NCBI GenBank assembly: GCA_963676345.2
Contig: CAXXTS010000002.1
Coordinates: forward strand, 806,001-870,000
DNA: 64,000 nt
Direction of reading: 5' to 3'
Origin: G963665925 sp963676345
Lineage (GTDB): Bacteria; Bacillota; Clostridia; Peptostreptococcales; Acidaminobacteraceae
A program made the position numbers and the translations under genes. The notes beneath the pieces are model-generated. The model saw only the letters and a program-made list of their open reading frames with translations. It ran no database searches and was not told where the DNA came from. This document shows positions 43,361 to 52,589 of this stretch, piece after piece. Within the stretch, counting starts at the first letter, position 1. The number at the start of each line of letters is the position of its first letter.

Positions 43361-44404
43361 ATGGATTTTATAAAATATCACCTTCTTCGCAGCTACGAGA
43401 CGAAGTCTGCCTATATTCAAAAGAAGGCACTCTATTATCAAAATATTTTTCTTGCAACAGCCCTTTATATCTTAATGACAACAACGTTATACTATTCTTG
43501 GTTTCATGATACAGTAACCGGCATGGTTATTATCTTATTACTATTTTTATCCGGATTGCTATTTCTTCAAGGAAACATCATCCCCTCACAGCTGAGTCTC
43601 TTCTTTTGTGGTAATTTTGTCCTGCTTTCAATGATTGATAAGGTCACCACATTTCATTTTTTTGGAAATTTTGTTCTTTTTGTCTTTATCAGTGTTATTG
43701 TCTGCATAAAACCGTGGCAAATTGTAGTCACCTATATAAGCAGTATTTGTTTGCTCTTTTACCGTTTTTATCTCGCCACTGCCTCTCTAGCTCACTCTAG
43801 TGAAAATCTTTTTATTGTTCATGACACTATTTTTATACTCTTTAGCGTTTTGACACTTATGTTGCTGGCTATCTATCTTGAAAAAATGATCCAGCGTGGC
43901 ATCATTGAGAGAATTGAGCTTTCTAACTCATCCGAGGTGGATCTGCTCACCAAACTCTATACGCGCCAAAAGCTCTATGCCGACGTAAAAGCTTTAAACC
44001 AAACGTCGTACGAGCTTGCCATTCTAGATATTGATTTCTTCAAAACTGTCAATGACACTTATGGACACAATGCTGGAGATAAGCTCCTTCAAGAACTTTC
44101 TGAGTTAATGCTGGCTAACTTTAAGACACCCCTGTTCACCGTTTACAGGTGGGGTGGCGAGGAGTTTGTCATTGTTTCAAAGAAAGAAAGCAGTCCGGTC
44201 TTTGATGAACGTCTGAACAATTTTAGAGAACTCGTAGAGCGTACATTTGCAGGCTCAAAAATCAGTATAACCATTAGCATTGGCAGCTACCGGGTTAATT
44301 CAAATTTCCCCTTTACACAAGCATTTTCTATCTGTGACCAGGCACTATACACCTCAAAACGAACAGGCCGAAACAAATTAACGCGTGAAGGGATGCTCTC
44401 ATGA
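43361..44404 (+). CDS. Membrane diguanylate cyclase (GGDEF)
   Basis: A 347-residue protein with about six N-terminal membrane helices (30-185) and a GGDEF domain. DIDFFKTVNDTYGHNAGD and RWGGEEF show an active cyclase. No RxxD inhibitory site lies five residues before GGEEF, so product inhibition is unlikely. The stop codon overlaps the next GGDEF gene by 4 bp. Confidence 0.93.
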   Translation: MDFIKYHLLRSYETKSAYIQKKALYYQNIFLATALYILMTTTLYYSWFHDTVTGMVIILLLFLSGLLFLQGNIIPSQLSLFFCGNFVLLSMIDKVTTFHFFGNFVLFVFISVIVCIKPWQIVVTYISSICLLFYRFYLATASLAHSSENLFIVHDTIFILFSVLTLMLLAIYLEKMIQRGIIERIELSNSSEVDLLTKLYTRQKLYADVKALNQTSYELAILDIDFFKTVNDTYGHNAGDKLLQELSELMLANFKTPLFTVYRWGGEEFVIVSKKESSPVFDERLNNFRELVERTFAGSKISITISIGSYRVNSNFPFTQAFSICDQALYTSKRTGRNKLTREGMLS

Positions 44405-45429
44405 ATATCTTTGATAGACCCCCCTCAAAAAACTATAAGAACAAGTCTTTTATCGAAATCAAGGAATCGAATAATATATTCAATCTCATGGTATTTGTCT
44501 ATATCTATTCACTAGGCATGTTTATTGCCGACTTAATTATTACTAGAAGGTTTGCATTTATTGCAGCAGAAATTTCGATTATGACCCTTGCTATGGGACT
44601 TGTTTTCTACATCTGGTATCGTGGAAACATGCACCTGGCCATCTTTATTACAGGGCTGTACGGCATTCTCTTTACACTCATTATTTTTTTCGAACGGATT
44701 TCAATGCGCTTTTATATGCAACTCATGATGGTTCTTATTATCACCATCATCGGATACCGCAAAAAATACCAGTATGTCTTAACCTTTGTTATCATTGGTC
44801 CCCTCGTACTTTTTAGATCGCTAATGGATATGAATCCCCAATATTTCGTCTATGTGATTTCAAACTTGCTGTTTACCACTTATATTCTTTATAACTTCAA
44901 GAAGGGGTTTAACACTGAAATTGAAACAGCCATTGCACTTAAGAAAGCCCAAGAAACTGACTTCTTAACCGGGCTCCCAAACAGAAGAGATTTTGAAAAC
45001 AACTTGCGTCAGCATATGGACGCCCGTGATAAACATATTGTACTCATTGATTTGGATCATTTTAAAGAAATTAATGATACATATGGCCATCCTGTTGGAG
45101 ATGAGATTCTTACGCAAGTGGCCATGATTCTTCAAAATTATGTTTCTGAAGAGATGTATGCATACCGCTGGGGAGGGGAAGAATTCTTACTGATCAGCAC
45201 CTTGGCGCGAACACATCTTTTAAATACTGTTGAAAGACTCCGCGAAGAATTGTGTCGTACTGTTTTTGCCCATGACATTCACCTGACTGCAAGTTTTGGC
45301 GTTTCAGAGATTTCCAATCAGTCGAGTCAAGTACACGATGGATTCATTCGTGCCGATAAGGCCCTTTACCTTGCCAAGAACAGTGGCCGAAATACATTTA
45401 AGATCGTACTTGATGAAAAAGCCCGCTAG
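44401..45429 (+). CDS. Membrane diguanylate cyclase (GGDEF), second of pair
   Basis: A 342-residue protein built like its neighbour: about six membrane helices (25-175), a GGDEF domain with DLDHFKEINDTYGHPVGD and RWGGEEF, and no RxxD inhibitory site. The N-terminal halves differ enough that the two could read different signals. Translation is coupled through the ATGA overlap. A terminator follows. Confidence 0.93.
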   Translation: MNIFDRPPSKNYKNKSFIEIKESNNIFNLMVFVYIYSLGMFIADLIITRRFAFIAAEISIMTLAMGLVFYIWYRGNMHLAIFITGLYGILFTLIIFFERISMRFYMQLMMVLIITIIGYRKKYQYVLTFVIIGPLVLFRSLMDMNPQYFVYVISNLLFTTYILYNFKKGFNTEIETAIALKKAQETDFLTGLPNRRDFENNLRQHMDARDKHIVLIDLDHFKEINDTYGHPVGDEILTQVAMILQNYVSEEMYAYRWGGEEFLLISTLARTHLLNTVERLREELCRTVFAHDIHLTASFGVSEISNQSSQVHDGFIRADKALYLAKNSGRNTFKIVLDEKAR

Positions 45430-45459
45430 ATATTTTGGCGCTGGTTTCATACACAAAGT

Positions 45460-45487
45460 AAACCAGCCAAAACCAAGGCTGGTTTTT
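45460..45487 (+). terminator. Terminator of the diguanylate cyclase pair
   Basis: Stem AACCAGCC/GGCTGGTT (45461-45468, 45477-45484), then TTT. Confidence 0.8.
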
Positions 45488-45788
45488 CTATGTGACCTTC
45501 TTAATTTTATATTGCTTTGAGATTATCTAGTGGATTTGCTCTTTGACCTACCGGGCTCATATTACTCAGAATACACTACTCAATTTATATTAAAATTGAG
45601 AAACATATTGCTCTAAATACGCCTTTCACACAAAAAAATCCCTTAACAAAGCAATCTGCAACCTAGTATTATTCTTTTCTATAGCACCCGTACCCCTTAT
45701 TAATTTTATCTATTATACGCCTTGTTATGAATATGACATACTCATAATGTATAGTAATTCACTAAGGTATAAATTAGGAGGTCATTTT
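45488..45788 (+). other. Upstream region of the C_GCAxxG gene
   Basis: AT-rich, no gene seen. It ends with the ribosome site TTAGGAGGT. Several TATA-like boxes occur after 45700 but none has a clear -35 partner. Confidence 0.3.
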
Positions 45789-46256
45789 ATGGAAAAGGAA
45801 AAAATAATCGATTTAGTAAAAGAAAAGGCAGAGGGGTATTTTGACCGCGGAGAGTTCTTCTGTTCGGAATCTGTCGTACACACAATTAATGAATTTTTAG
45901 GCTGGCCATTTCCTCAGTCTATTACAAAAATGGCTTCAGGATTTCCAATTGGCATGGGGAAATCAGGATGTCTTTGCGGTGCTGTCAGCGGCGGTCAGAT
46001 GGCACTGGGGATGGGATGGGGCCGAAATCACGGCGAACAAATGGACGAAAATATGTTTCCTGTTGCAGCCAAGCTTCACGATTACATAAAAAAGGAGTAC
46101 AAGAGTACCTGTTGTCGTGTCATTGTTAAGGACTATGCATTTGCATCACCCGAGCGTAAAAAGCACTGTGTTCGAATTACAGGAGAAGTTGCTGCTTGGG
46201 TCGCAAACGAACTCCTTGAATCAGGTCAAATTAGCATTGATGATATCAAGCTCTAG
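45789..46256 (+). CDS. C_GCAxxG_C_C family redox protein
   Basis: About 155 residues. The Cys pattern FFCSESV, GKSGCLCGAVSGG, STCC and KKHC matches the C_GCAxxG_C_C family, often found near redox or metal genes in anaerobes; its biochemical role is unclear to me. ATG at 45789 follows TTAGGAGGTC with ideal spacing. It is co-transcribed with the TDT transporter that starts 8 bp after its stop. Confidence 0.88.
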   Translation: MEKEKIIDLVKEKAEGYFDRGEFFCSESVVHTINEFLGWPFPQSITKMASGFPIGMGKSGCLCGAVSGGQMALGMGWGRNHGEQMDENMFPVAAKLHDYIKKEYKSTCCRVIVKDYAFASPERKKHCVRITGEVAAWVANELLESGQISIDDIKL

Positions 46257-46264
46257 GAGGTCTT

Positions 46265-47206
46265 ATGAAGCAAATTCTTAAAAAATTACCTCTGCCTGTA
46301 ACAGGACTTATGCTGGCACTGGCGACTTTGGGCAATCTGCTTGGGGGCTACCATCCAGCGCTTAAACTTTTTTGTGGTGGAATTGCAGGCATTTTATTTG
46401 TGCTCGTTTCACTAAAATGCCTAGTTTATCCGGGTTCATTTAAAGAGGGTCTAAAACATCCTATTGTCAGCGGTGTTTTATGCACTTACCCTATGGGGAT
46501 AATGGTTCTTTCGGTATATCTGATTCCTTTATCGAAAATAGGCGCTATGTCCTTGTGGTTTATGGCCATTATCATGCATTTTATACTGCTTGCACTCTTT
46601 ACAAAACGCTTTATGCTCAATATCGAACTGGAAAAAGTCTTTCCGAGTTACTTTATCGTTTATGTTGGCTTTGTAGTGGCTAGTGTTACAGCACCCGCTT
46701 ATGGAATGCAGTCAACAGGAAGACTGCTTTTCTGGGCAGGCCTAATCAACTTCATTTGGTTATTTCCTATTGTCCTAAAACGCCTTAGGGATATGGGCAT
46801 TGATAAACCGCCAGCAAAACCAACGCGTGCAATACTCTGTGCGCCTGCGAGCCTCTGTCTCGCTGGTTATATGAGCAGCTTCAGTGACAAGGCCACTTTG
46901 ATGGTCTGGGCGCTTCTTTGCACGGCTAGCCTACTGTATGTATATGTTTTGTCTCAAATGCCAGGTTTATTGAAATCAGCATTTTTCCCTAGCTTTTCCG
47001 CTTTTACATTCCCACTGGTTATTTCAGCCCTAGCGCTAAAAAAATCCAGTATTTTTATTATGAAACAAACTGGGCAGTTCATGTTTTTAGGTGTGCTATC
47101 ACACGCAGCAATCGGCATTGCAGCTGCAATCACATTCTATGTACTGCTTAAATACATTGTATTCATAAGCCAAACAGAACAATCACAAGAACCGGTAAAA
47201 GCGTAA
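46265..47206 (+). CDS. TDT-family (TehA/SLAC1-like) transporter
   Basis: A 313-residue protein with about ten hydrophobic helices. The LPLPVTGLMLALATLGNLL start and the overall layout match tellurite-resistance/dicarboxylate (TDT) transporters, relatives of TehA. These pass anions such as formate-like, sulfite or dicarboxylate ions. Pairing with a C_GCAxxG protein is a recurring arrangement, from memory. Confidence 0.82.
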   Translation: MKQILKKLPLPVTGLMLALATLGNLLGGYHPALKLFCGGIAGILFVLVSLKCLVYPGSFKEGLKHPIVSGVLCTYPMGIMVLSVYLIPLSKIGAMSLWFMAIIMHFILLALFTKRFMLNIELEKVFPSYFIVYVGFVVASVTAPAYGMQSTGRLLFWAGLINFIWLFPIVLKRLRDMGIDKPPAKPTRAILCAPASLCLAGYMSSFSDKATLMVWALLCTASLLYVYVLSQMPGLLKSAFFPSFSAFTFPLVISALALKKSSIFIMKQTGQFMFLGVLSHAAIGIAAAITFYVLLKYIVFISQTEQSQEPVKA

Positions 47207-47266
47207 AACAGTCTTACTTGTAACATTGCATATCTTATTCTAGGCAGATAAAATTTGAAAGCCCAT

Positions 47267-47305
47267 AAAAAGAACCTTTTGGACATATCCCAAAAGGTTC
47301 TTTTT
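47267..47305 (+). terminator. Terminator of the C_GCAxxG/TDT operon
   Basis: Perfect 16-bp stem AAAAAGAACCTTTTGG (47267-47282) with its complement (47289-47304). Confidence 0.9.
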
Positions 47306-47410
47306 CTATATATTTAAGTTTCACCTTCTAAAACATAGCTTGTTTTTCAAACACGTATTTAAAACGCAGCAAGGTCTATACCATGGGCGCAACTTGTATA
47401 TGCGCCCAGA

Positions 47411-47448
47411 TAAAAAAGGGCGGTATATCTAAACAAGATACACCGCCC
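47411..47448 (-). terminator. Terminator of the ornithine-cyclodeaminase-like gene
   Basis: Stem GGGCGGT...ATCT with AGAT...ACCGCCC (47418-47448). The minus strand continues into TTTTTT. A second hairpin GGGCGCA/TGCGCCC lies just beyond (47385-47407). Confidence 0.82.
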
Positions 47449-47459
47449 ATTAAGAGGCA

Positions 47460-48599
47460 TTAGACTTTTTTTAATTTTATGTGCTCTACTTCAAGGCTTT
47501 CTTCTTGAAAATTCATACCAAGACCTTTGCAAACATTACAGATAAAGTCTTGAACATTGGTCACGATGCCATGGGCAGATAAACTGCCTCGGTCTGTCAG
47601 CTTATTGACCGTAAACTCGGATATGTCCACACAATAAAAATAAATTTCACGCACGGTTCCGTCTTCAAGTACGCGGTAGGATGGGGTCATATTCCCGGTT
47701 GCTATAGTATGGAGCATGGTTGCCATACAAATTACGGTTGTAGCACCCCTTATTTCATTTCGCATGGCATCCTGAGCCATATAAGCGTCACTATATACCG
47801 ATGGTAGAGGGCCATCATCTCGAATTGAGCCTGCCAGAACATAAGGAACAGCATGTTTTACGCAGTGGTACATAATGCCATCTTTTATATTTTCATTATC
47901 CACAAAAGCTTCAATACTGCCATGATGTTTCACACGATTAATTGTGTCCAAATGATTATAGTGTCCGTGCGGCCTGCTTTCCTGTGTGTAGATGTCTTGA
48001 CCCAGTGCCGTTCTCAGGTAGGCGCCCTCTAAATCATGTGTTGCCAGTGCATTGCCCGCCAGAATAGCATGGACATACCCCTGCTCAATCAGTTTTGAAA
48101 AAGCATTGCGCGCATCATGGTCAAAGGAAAAGGCTGGCCCCATAACCCAAACAATTTTCCCGTGGTCCTTTTCATGCTTTAGCAGTTCGTAAAGCTCGTC
48201 ATAATCCTTTGAAAAGGATGTTTCACGAGAACGGTTTGATCTGAATGCAAAGGCATCTTGTGTGTTATCATTTTTCCCAAATCCGTCGTGATGCACATAT
48301 ATGCCTTCACTGGCATCTTCACTTCTACCCACTACGACTTTGTCACCCACTCTTAAGTGTCTGAACTCTTTAATAGAAATTTCAGTGCCTTCAATTACTG
48401 GAACGCAGTCCATCCGACTTTCCTTGGCAAGGTACCACTTGCCACCAATTTTAAAATACTCAGGAAAAATGCTCATTGCGTGAAACCCCATAGGTGCCAC
48501 GCCATCTTTGACCACTTGCAGACACTGTGCATTTGGTGCTTCAATAAAGTACTGCTTTGTAAAATCCGGTGCCGAATAGGCTTTTAATTCAAACCCCAT
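47460..48599 (-). CDS. TIGR00300-type ornithine cyclodeaminase-like enzyme (LOR/SDH-like domain)
   Basis: A 379-residue cytoplasmic protein. GPAFSFDHDARNAF, HAILAGNALATHDLEGA, GSIRDDGPLPSVY and ATMLHTIATGNMTPSY are strongly conserved in the TIGR00300 family. Members include the C-terminal domain of cyanobacterial AgrE/ArgZ and an archaeal enzyme with ornithine cyclodeaminase activity (ornithine to proline plus ammonia, NAD-assisted). No arginine dihydrolase domain is fused here. The assignment rests on remembered family motifs. It is a single-gene unit. Confidence 0.8.
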   Translation of the reverse strand: MGFELKAYSAPDFTKQYFIEAPNAQCLQVVKDGVAPMGFHAMSIFPEYFKIGGKWYLAKESRMDCVPVIEGTEISIKEFRHLRVGDKVVVGRSEDASEGIYVHHDGFGKNDNTQDAFAFRSNRSRETSFSKDYDELYELLKHEKDHGKIVWVMGPAFSFDHDARNAFSKLIEQGYVHAILAGNALATHDLEGAYLRTALGQDIYTQESRPHGHYNHLDTINRVKHHGSIEAFVDNENIKDGIMYHCVKHAVPYVLAGSIRDDGPLPSVYSDAYMAQDAMRNEIRGATTVICMATMLHTIATGNMTPSYRVLEDGTVREIYFYCVDISEFTVNKLTDRGSLSAHGIVTNVQDFICNVCKGLGMNFQEESLEVEHIKLKKV

Positions 48600-48884
48600 A
48601 TCCCTGACATCCTTTCATCAAATTCTACGTATAAAAAAAACCATCCTGAAATCTCTCTGATGGTCATTCATCAACAACGGCTATGTTTTAGAAAACTTTT
48701 GTAAACAGATATACAAACACCTATACATTACAATTATTTAATATTTACCCTGCGTCATTATACCAGATAATTGACTTTTAAAAAAGGCTTGCATAAAAAA
48801 TGGTGTCCAGCAGGTCACCGTACACCTTTTCTGGTCTATTCCAAATCATCCTATTTCCCGCACATGCAAATAGCCCACTACATA
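48600..48884 (-). other. Gene-free region before the ornithine-cyclodeaminase-like gene
   Basis: It contains an ACCATC/GATGGT hairpin near 48640-48664 on the leader side. No gene, riboswitch or clear promoter was recognised. Confidence 0.3.
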
Positions 48885-49052
48885 TCATCGACCATTTTGA
48901 TCGATAGCATCCAGCAGGTTTTCAAACCATTTCATATTCACAGCATGATGCGCACGTGAACTTTCCAGTTTATTCTTAAAATATTTTTGTATGGCATCCT
49001 TAGGCTCAGAAGAATGATCCAGCAAGTCAATCTGCTCCTTTTGCTTGCTCAA
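48885..49052 (-). CDS. Possible small protein downstream of the flavodoxin/ferredoxin gene
   Basis: Open frame of up to 55 residues beginning SKQKEQIDLL and ending DAIDQNGR, with an amphipathic helical look (AIQKYFKNKLESS). It starts just after the EFR1 stop. A TTG at 49052 is too close to its GGAG; a TTG at 49025 has AAAGGAG at 9-base spacing and would give 46 residues. It could be a real small gene or the remnant of a larger one. No family recognised. Confidence 0.38.
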   Translation of the reverse strand: MSKQKEQIDLLDHSSEPKDAIQKYFKNKLESSRAHHAVNMKWFENLLDAIDQNGR

Positions 49053-49062
49053 TCTCCTTTTA

Positions 49063-49887
49063 CTATATAAAAAATTGACTCTTTGTTCTTCCCGTATAAT
49101 TTTCTTCTAGCATCTGTTTATGTGATAAAAAGGCTGTATCCTCAAACGATTTTGCACCCTCAACACATCCATTAACACAGGCATGACATTTTATACAAAT
49201 TCCTGTGATTTCTGCCGGATTTTCTTTATTGATACTTCCCATAGGACACTTACTTGCACATATCCCGCAACGCGTGCATTGGCTTTCGTCTGTTATTGGG
49301 ATAGCCTTAAGGAAATTGGTTGGTTCACCGCCTATCCCTGTCGGTGTGTAATAATTGATTGGATTATTCTTTCTTGGAATAATAACCGGTTCTCTTTTTT
49401 TGTTCTCATCAAGAAAAGTTTCAATCAATTTCTCTATGAAAGCATCGATATGCTTCTTGTCTATGTCATCTGGGCGACCTTTTGCAATCACATCAGAAAA
49501 CACATGCTGTGCGACAATGCCTGCGCCTGCCACAACCGAAAAACCATTCTTATTCAAAATATCCTGCAGCTCAAATAAGGCATCATCAAAATTGCGATTT
49601 CCAAATACCGCTAATGGTACTGATTGTGCGCCATTTCCTGCGAAAGCAGTTTCCATAAAAGGGCGTAGTTTATTTGGAACACGCCCCGCATAAACGGGTG
49701 TTCCCCAAATCACAATATCTGTGCTTGAAAACGCATATGTCTTGTCTCTTTTCATTGGCAAGGTATAATCAAACACTTGAACAGGCAAATTTAACCTTTG
49801 GCTTATTGATTGTGCGATTTCTTCTGTGACACGTTTCGTACTGCCACAAGGACTAAAATAGACAGCCCATATTTTGTTGAATTTCAT
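49063..49887 (-). CDS. EFR1-type flavodoxin-ferredoxin fusion
   Basis: A 274-residue soluble electron carrier. The N-terminal half is flavodoxin-like (VYFSPCGSTKRVTEEIA, WGTPVYAGRVPNKL, AVFGNRNFDDAL). The C-terminal half has two [4Fe-4S] motifs: CTRCGICASKCP and CIKCHACVNGC. This is the EFR1 architecture of anaerobes, moving electrons between unknown partners. Probably one transcript with the possible small gene after it. Confidence 0.92.
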   Translation of the reverse strand: MKFNKIWAVYFSPCGSTKRVTEEIAQSISQRLNLPVQVFDYTLPMKRDKTYAFSSTDIVIWGTPVYAGRVPNKLRPFMETAFAGNGAQSVPLAVFGNRNFDDALFELQDILNKNGFSVVAGAGIVAQHVFSDVIAKGRPDDIDKKHIDAFIEKLIETFLDENKKREPVIIPRKNNPINYYTPTGIGGEPTNFLKAIPITDESQCTRCGICASKCPMGSINKENPAEITGICIKCHACVNGCVEGAKSFEDTAFLSHKQMLEENYTGRTKSQFFI

Positions 49888-49977
49888 AGCACACCTCCAT
49901 GTACAAGTTGCCTTCTATATAATCTCAGAAAATGATGCCTATACCTGAACAAACAACCTTGTTCACAAAGAACCTTT

Positions 49978-50014
49978 AAAAAGCTTAGCTGAAAGTTCCT
50001 TCGCTAAGCTTTTT
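49978..50014. terminator. Terminator of the CheR/CheB/GGDEF operon
   Basis: Perfect 12-bp stem AAAAAGCTTAGC/GCTAAGCTTTTT (49978-49989, 50003-50014), about 95 bp after the operon's last stop. T-runs in both directions. Confidence 0.82.
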
Positions 50015-50109
50015 AAATCAATACAATTACATGCATTTTTTCTTAAGATAAAAATCATCCCTGTTTTCCAGGCAATAGATCAGTAATAGTGCACGGTTAT
50101 CGTTTAGGC

Positions 50110-51144
50110 CTATGACACCGTCTCTATCTCTGCGTCGACAACTGCCTCTGTATCCGCACAGTAAAACACCACTTGATTTCTTCCGCGTTCTTTTGCTTCG
50201 TAGAGTGCTTTATCTGCTCTTTTAAGCAGGGTATCTTGGGTATTTGTCTCTGAGCACTTTAGGACAATGCCAATACTGACCGTCAGCCACTCGCTTACAG
50301 CTGATCCTTCGTTTGGAATTTTAAGTGCTTCCACATTTCTGCGTATGGTATCTGCAACATGCAGTGCACCTTCAGTAGATGTATCGGGCAAAATAACTGT
50401 GAATTCTTCCCCGCCGTAGCGCGCCACTAAGTCCGCAGGTCTACAAACAGACTTTTTCACTTCTTCTGCAACCTTTTGAAGGACTTCATCGCCTTTTACA
50501 TGTCCATAGTAGTCATTATATTGTTTGAAAAAATCGATATCCAGCATAAGCACTGCAAGGTCTACCTTATCTCGATTTGCCCTGTTTATTTCTATTTTAA
50601 TTGTTTCATCAAAGGCCCTACGATTGGCAATTTGAGTTAACGAATCCATATTAGATATCTGAACGAGTTTACTGTTAAGTTCAATCAGTTCTTGTTTAAT
50701 CTGCTCTAGTTCGTTCACTTTTAGATTGAGTAGCTTGGTTTGATCCTTATACATCATTTTTTGTCTGTGTAACTCAGCAAAGACACGCACTTTACTTTTC
50801 AGAACAATGGGTTCAATTGGCTTGTAAATATAATCAATGGCCCCAATATTGTACCCTTTGAAGGCATAGTACTCCTCTTTACTGATTGCCGTCACAAAAA
50901 TAATGGGAATATACTTTGTTTTATTCATACCCTTCATAAGTTTTGCTGTTTCAAATCCATCAATATCAGGCATTTGTACATCCATCAAAACAAGGGCATA
51001 GTCCTTTTCAAGTAACATAGACAAGGCTTCATTGCCCGATGTGGCTTTATCGCATGTTACATCTTCATCTTTTAGAATTGTCTCTAATACAAATAGGTTC
51101 TCTGGCCTGTCATCGACCATAAGGACTTTCATTTGGTTTTCCAT
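50110..51144 (-). CDS. Response regulator with GGDEF output (PleD-like diguanylate cyclase)
   Basis: About 344 residues. The receiver has VLMVDDRPEN, phospho-Asp in LVLMDVQMPD and the Lys in YIYKPIEP. A short coiled coil leads to the GGDEF domain (DIDFFKQYNDYYGHVKGD, RYGGEEF). An RPAD inhibitory site lies five residues before GGEEF, so c-di-GMP output should be product-limited. ATG at 51144 follows AGGTGA; a GTG at 51153 is upstream. It is the last gene of the operon, the likely recipient of phosphate from the hybrid kinase. Confidence 0.92.
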   Translation of the reverse strand: MENQMKVLMVDDRPENLFVLETILKDEDVTCDKATSGNEALSMLLEKDYALVLMDVQMPDIDGFETAKLMKGMNKTKYIPIIFVTAISKEEYYAFKGYNIGAIDYIYKPIEPIVLKSKVRVFAELHRQKMMYKDQTKLLNLKVNELEQIKQELIELNSKLVQISNMDSLTQIANRRAFDETIKIEINRANRDKVDLAVLMLDIDFFKQYNDYYGHVKGDEVLQKVAEEVKKSVCRPADLVARYGGEEFTVILPDTSTEGALHVADTIRRNVEALKIPNEGSAVSEWLTVSIGIVLKCSETNTQDTLLKRADKALYEAKERGRNQVVFYCADTEAVVDAEIETVS

Positions 51145-51161
51145 ATCTATCACCTGCTTGT

Positions 51162-51722
51162 CTACCGAATTTTATTAATGACATCAATCATTTCATCAAT
51201 TGTCATTACAGCGTCTTGATAATGATTACGGATCACAGATAATGGCATATCCATAAATTCTGCCTCATCTGGATTCTGTACGAATACAAGACCACCGCAC
51301 GCTTTTATAGCTCGACATCCACTTGTTCCATCCGAATTCGCCCCTGTTAATACGATCCCCAGCAGCTGGTCCGGATAGGCCTCAGCTGCAGATTCAAACA
51401 TAACGTCGATTGAAGGTCTAGCAAAACACACTTTTTCTTCAACTGTCAATGAAAAGCTTCTGTTTCTTTCAATGAGAACATGGTAGTTTGAAGGTGCAAA
51501 ATAGACCGTCCCACCCATTATCCATTCTTTCTCCTCAACCTCTTTTATATGTAGCGCTGACTTTTCATTCAAATACGTGACAATATAGTTCTCAGACGAT
51601 GATCCAATGTGCTGAACCACAATGATGGGTACTTTAAGATCTTCCCTCAGACCCATTATGAGTTTATCAAGTGTCTTAAATCCACCTGCTGAGACGCCGA
51701 TCACAATCGCTTCAATATTCAC
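51162..51722 (-). CDS. CheB-type methylesterase domain protein without receiver
   Basis: A 186-residue protein consisting only of the CheB catalytic domain: Ser in GVSAGG, His in VVQHIG and Asp in GANSDGTSG form the triad. The usual N-terminal receiver is missing, so phosphorylation cannot switch it directly. Start is GTG behind GGATGAG. It lies between CheR and the receiver-GGDEF gene. Its substrate should be a methylated Glu on a partner protein, but no chemoreceptor is encoded nearby. Confidence 0.9.
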   Translation of the reverse strand: MNIEAIVIGVSAGGFKTLDKLIMGLREDLKVPIIVVQHIGSSSENYIVTYLNEKSALHIKEVEEKEWIMGGTVYFAPSNYHVLIERNRSFSLTVEEKVCFARPSIDVMFESAAEAYPDQLLGIVLTGANSDGTSGCRAIKACGGLVFVQNPDEAEFMDMPLSVIRNHYQDAVMTIDEMIDVINKIR

Positions 51723-51737
51723 TGAATCTCATCCAAT

Positions 51738-52589
51738 CTATACGTGTCGTTTCATAAATATCTTTTCATCTGCATCGAGTGTCTTAAATTTAGGATAAAC
51801 GTCTGAAAAGTGCATAGATTCCTTAGAACCGATGCCCAATATGCCCCCATAGCACAAACTCTTCTTAAATAGGTTGAAGACTTTATTTTGCAAATCACGT
51901 TCAAAATAGATTAAGACATTTCTACAAATAATCATATTCATTTCCCCAAAAACACCATCTGTGACCAGATTATGATTAGAAAAAAGTATTTTCTCCTTCA
52001 GTTTCTGATCAAATATAAGTGTATTATAAGCTTCATGGTAGTAGTCTGACAACTCGGCACGTCCACCTGACGCTTTATAATTCTTCTCATAATCCCGTAT
52101 GGATTCAGTCGAGTAGATGCCTTGTCTGGCTTTTTTTAAGACTATATCGTTAAAATCAGTGGCATATACTTGTGTTCTACTCAGAAGCCCTTCTTCATGC
52201 AGGAGAATGGCCATTGAATACACTTCCTCACCTGTGGAACACCCTGCATGCCAAACTTTTATAAAAGGATACGTCTTCAAAATCGGGACAACTTCTTCCC
52301 TAATTTTTTTATAAAAAGAAGGATCCCTGAACATTTCAGTGACATTAATCGAGAAGTCCGAAACAATTTTACGGAAATAACTTTCATTCCAGAGTACCTC
52401 ATGAATAAAATCGCTTACCGTATTCATATTCGGTTCAATCTCAATACGGTGCTTAATGCGCCGCTTCATATGCGCACGCGAGTACTCCCTAAAGTCATAT
52501 CCGTATTTATAAAACAGCATATCTATGAAGAGGGTTATCTCAATGTCCTCATTTTCAAGTATTTCCTCATGCTCAAGTTTTGACTTCAT
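51738..52589 (-). CDS. CheR-type protein-glutamate methyltransferase
   Basis: A 283-residue SAM methyltransferase. HMKRRIKHR lies in the N-terminal helical domain, WHAGCSTGEEVYSMA is the SAM motif, and ICRNVLIYF is the family signature. Its ATG shares the A of the hybrid kinase stop (TAATG), so the two are tightly coupled. With CheB it forms a writer/eraser pair in a signalling operon that lacks flagellar or receptor genes. Confidence 0.92.
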   Translation of the reverse strand: MKSKLEHEEILENEDIEITLFIDMLFYKYGYDFREYSRAHMKRRIKHRIEIEPNMNTVSDFIHEVLWNESYFRKIVSDFSINVTEMFRDPSFYKKIREEVVPILKTYPFIKVWHAGCSTGEEVYSMAILLHEEGLLSRTQVYATDFNDIVLKKARQGIYSTESIRDYEKNYKASGGRAELSDYYHEAYNTLIFDQKLKEKILFSNHNLVTDGVFGEMNMIICRNVLIYFERDLQNKVFNLFKKSLCYGGILGIGSKESMHFSDVYPKFKTLDADEKIFMKRHV

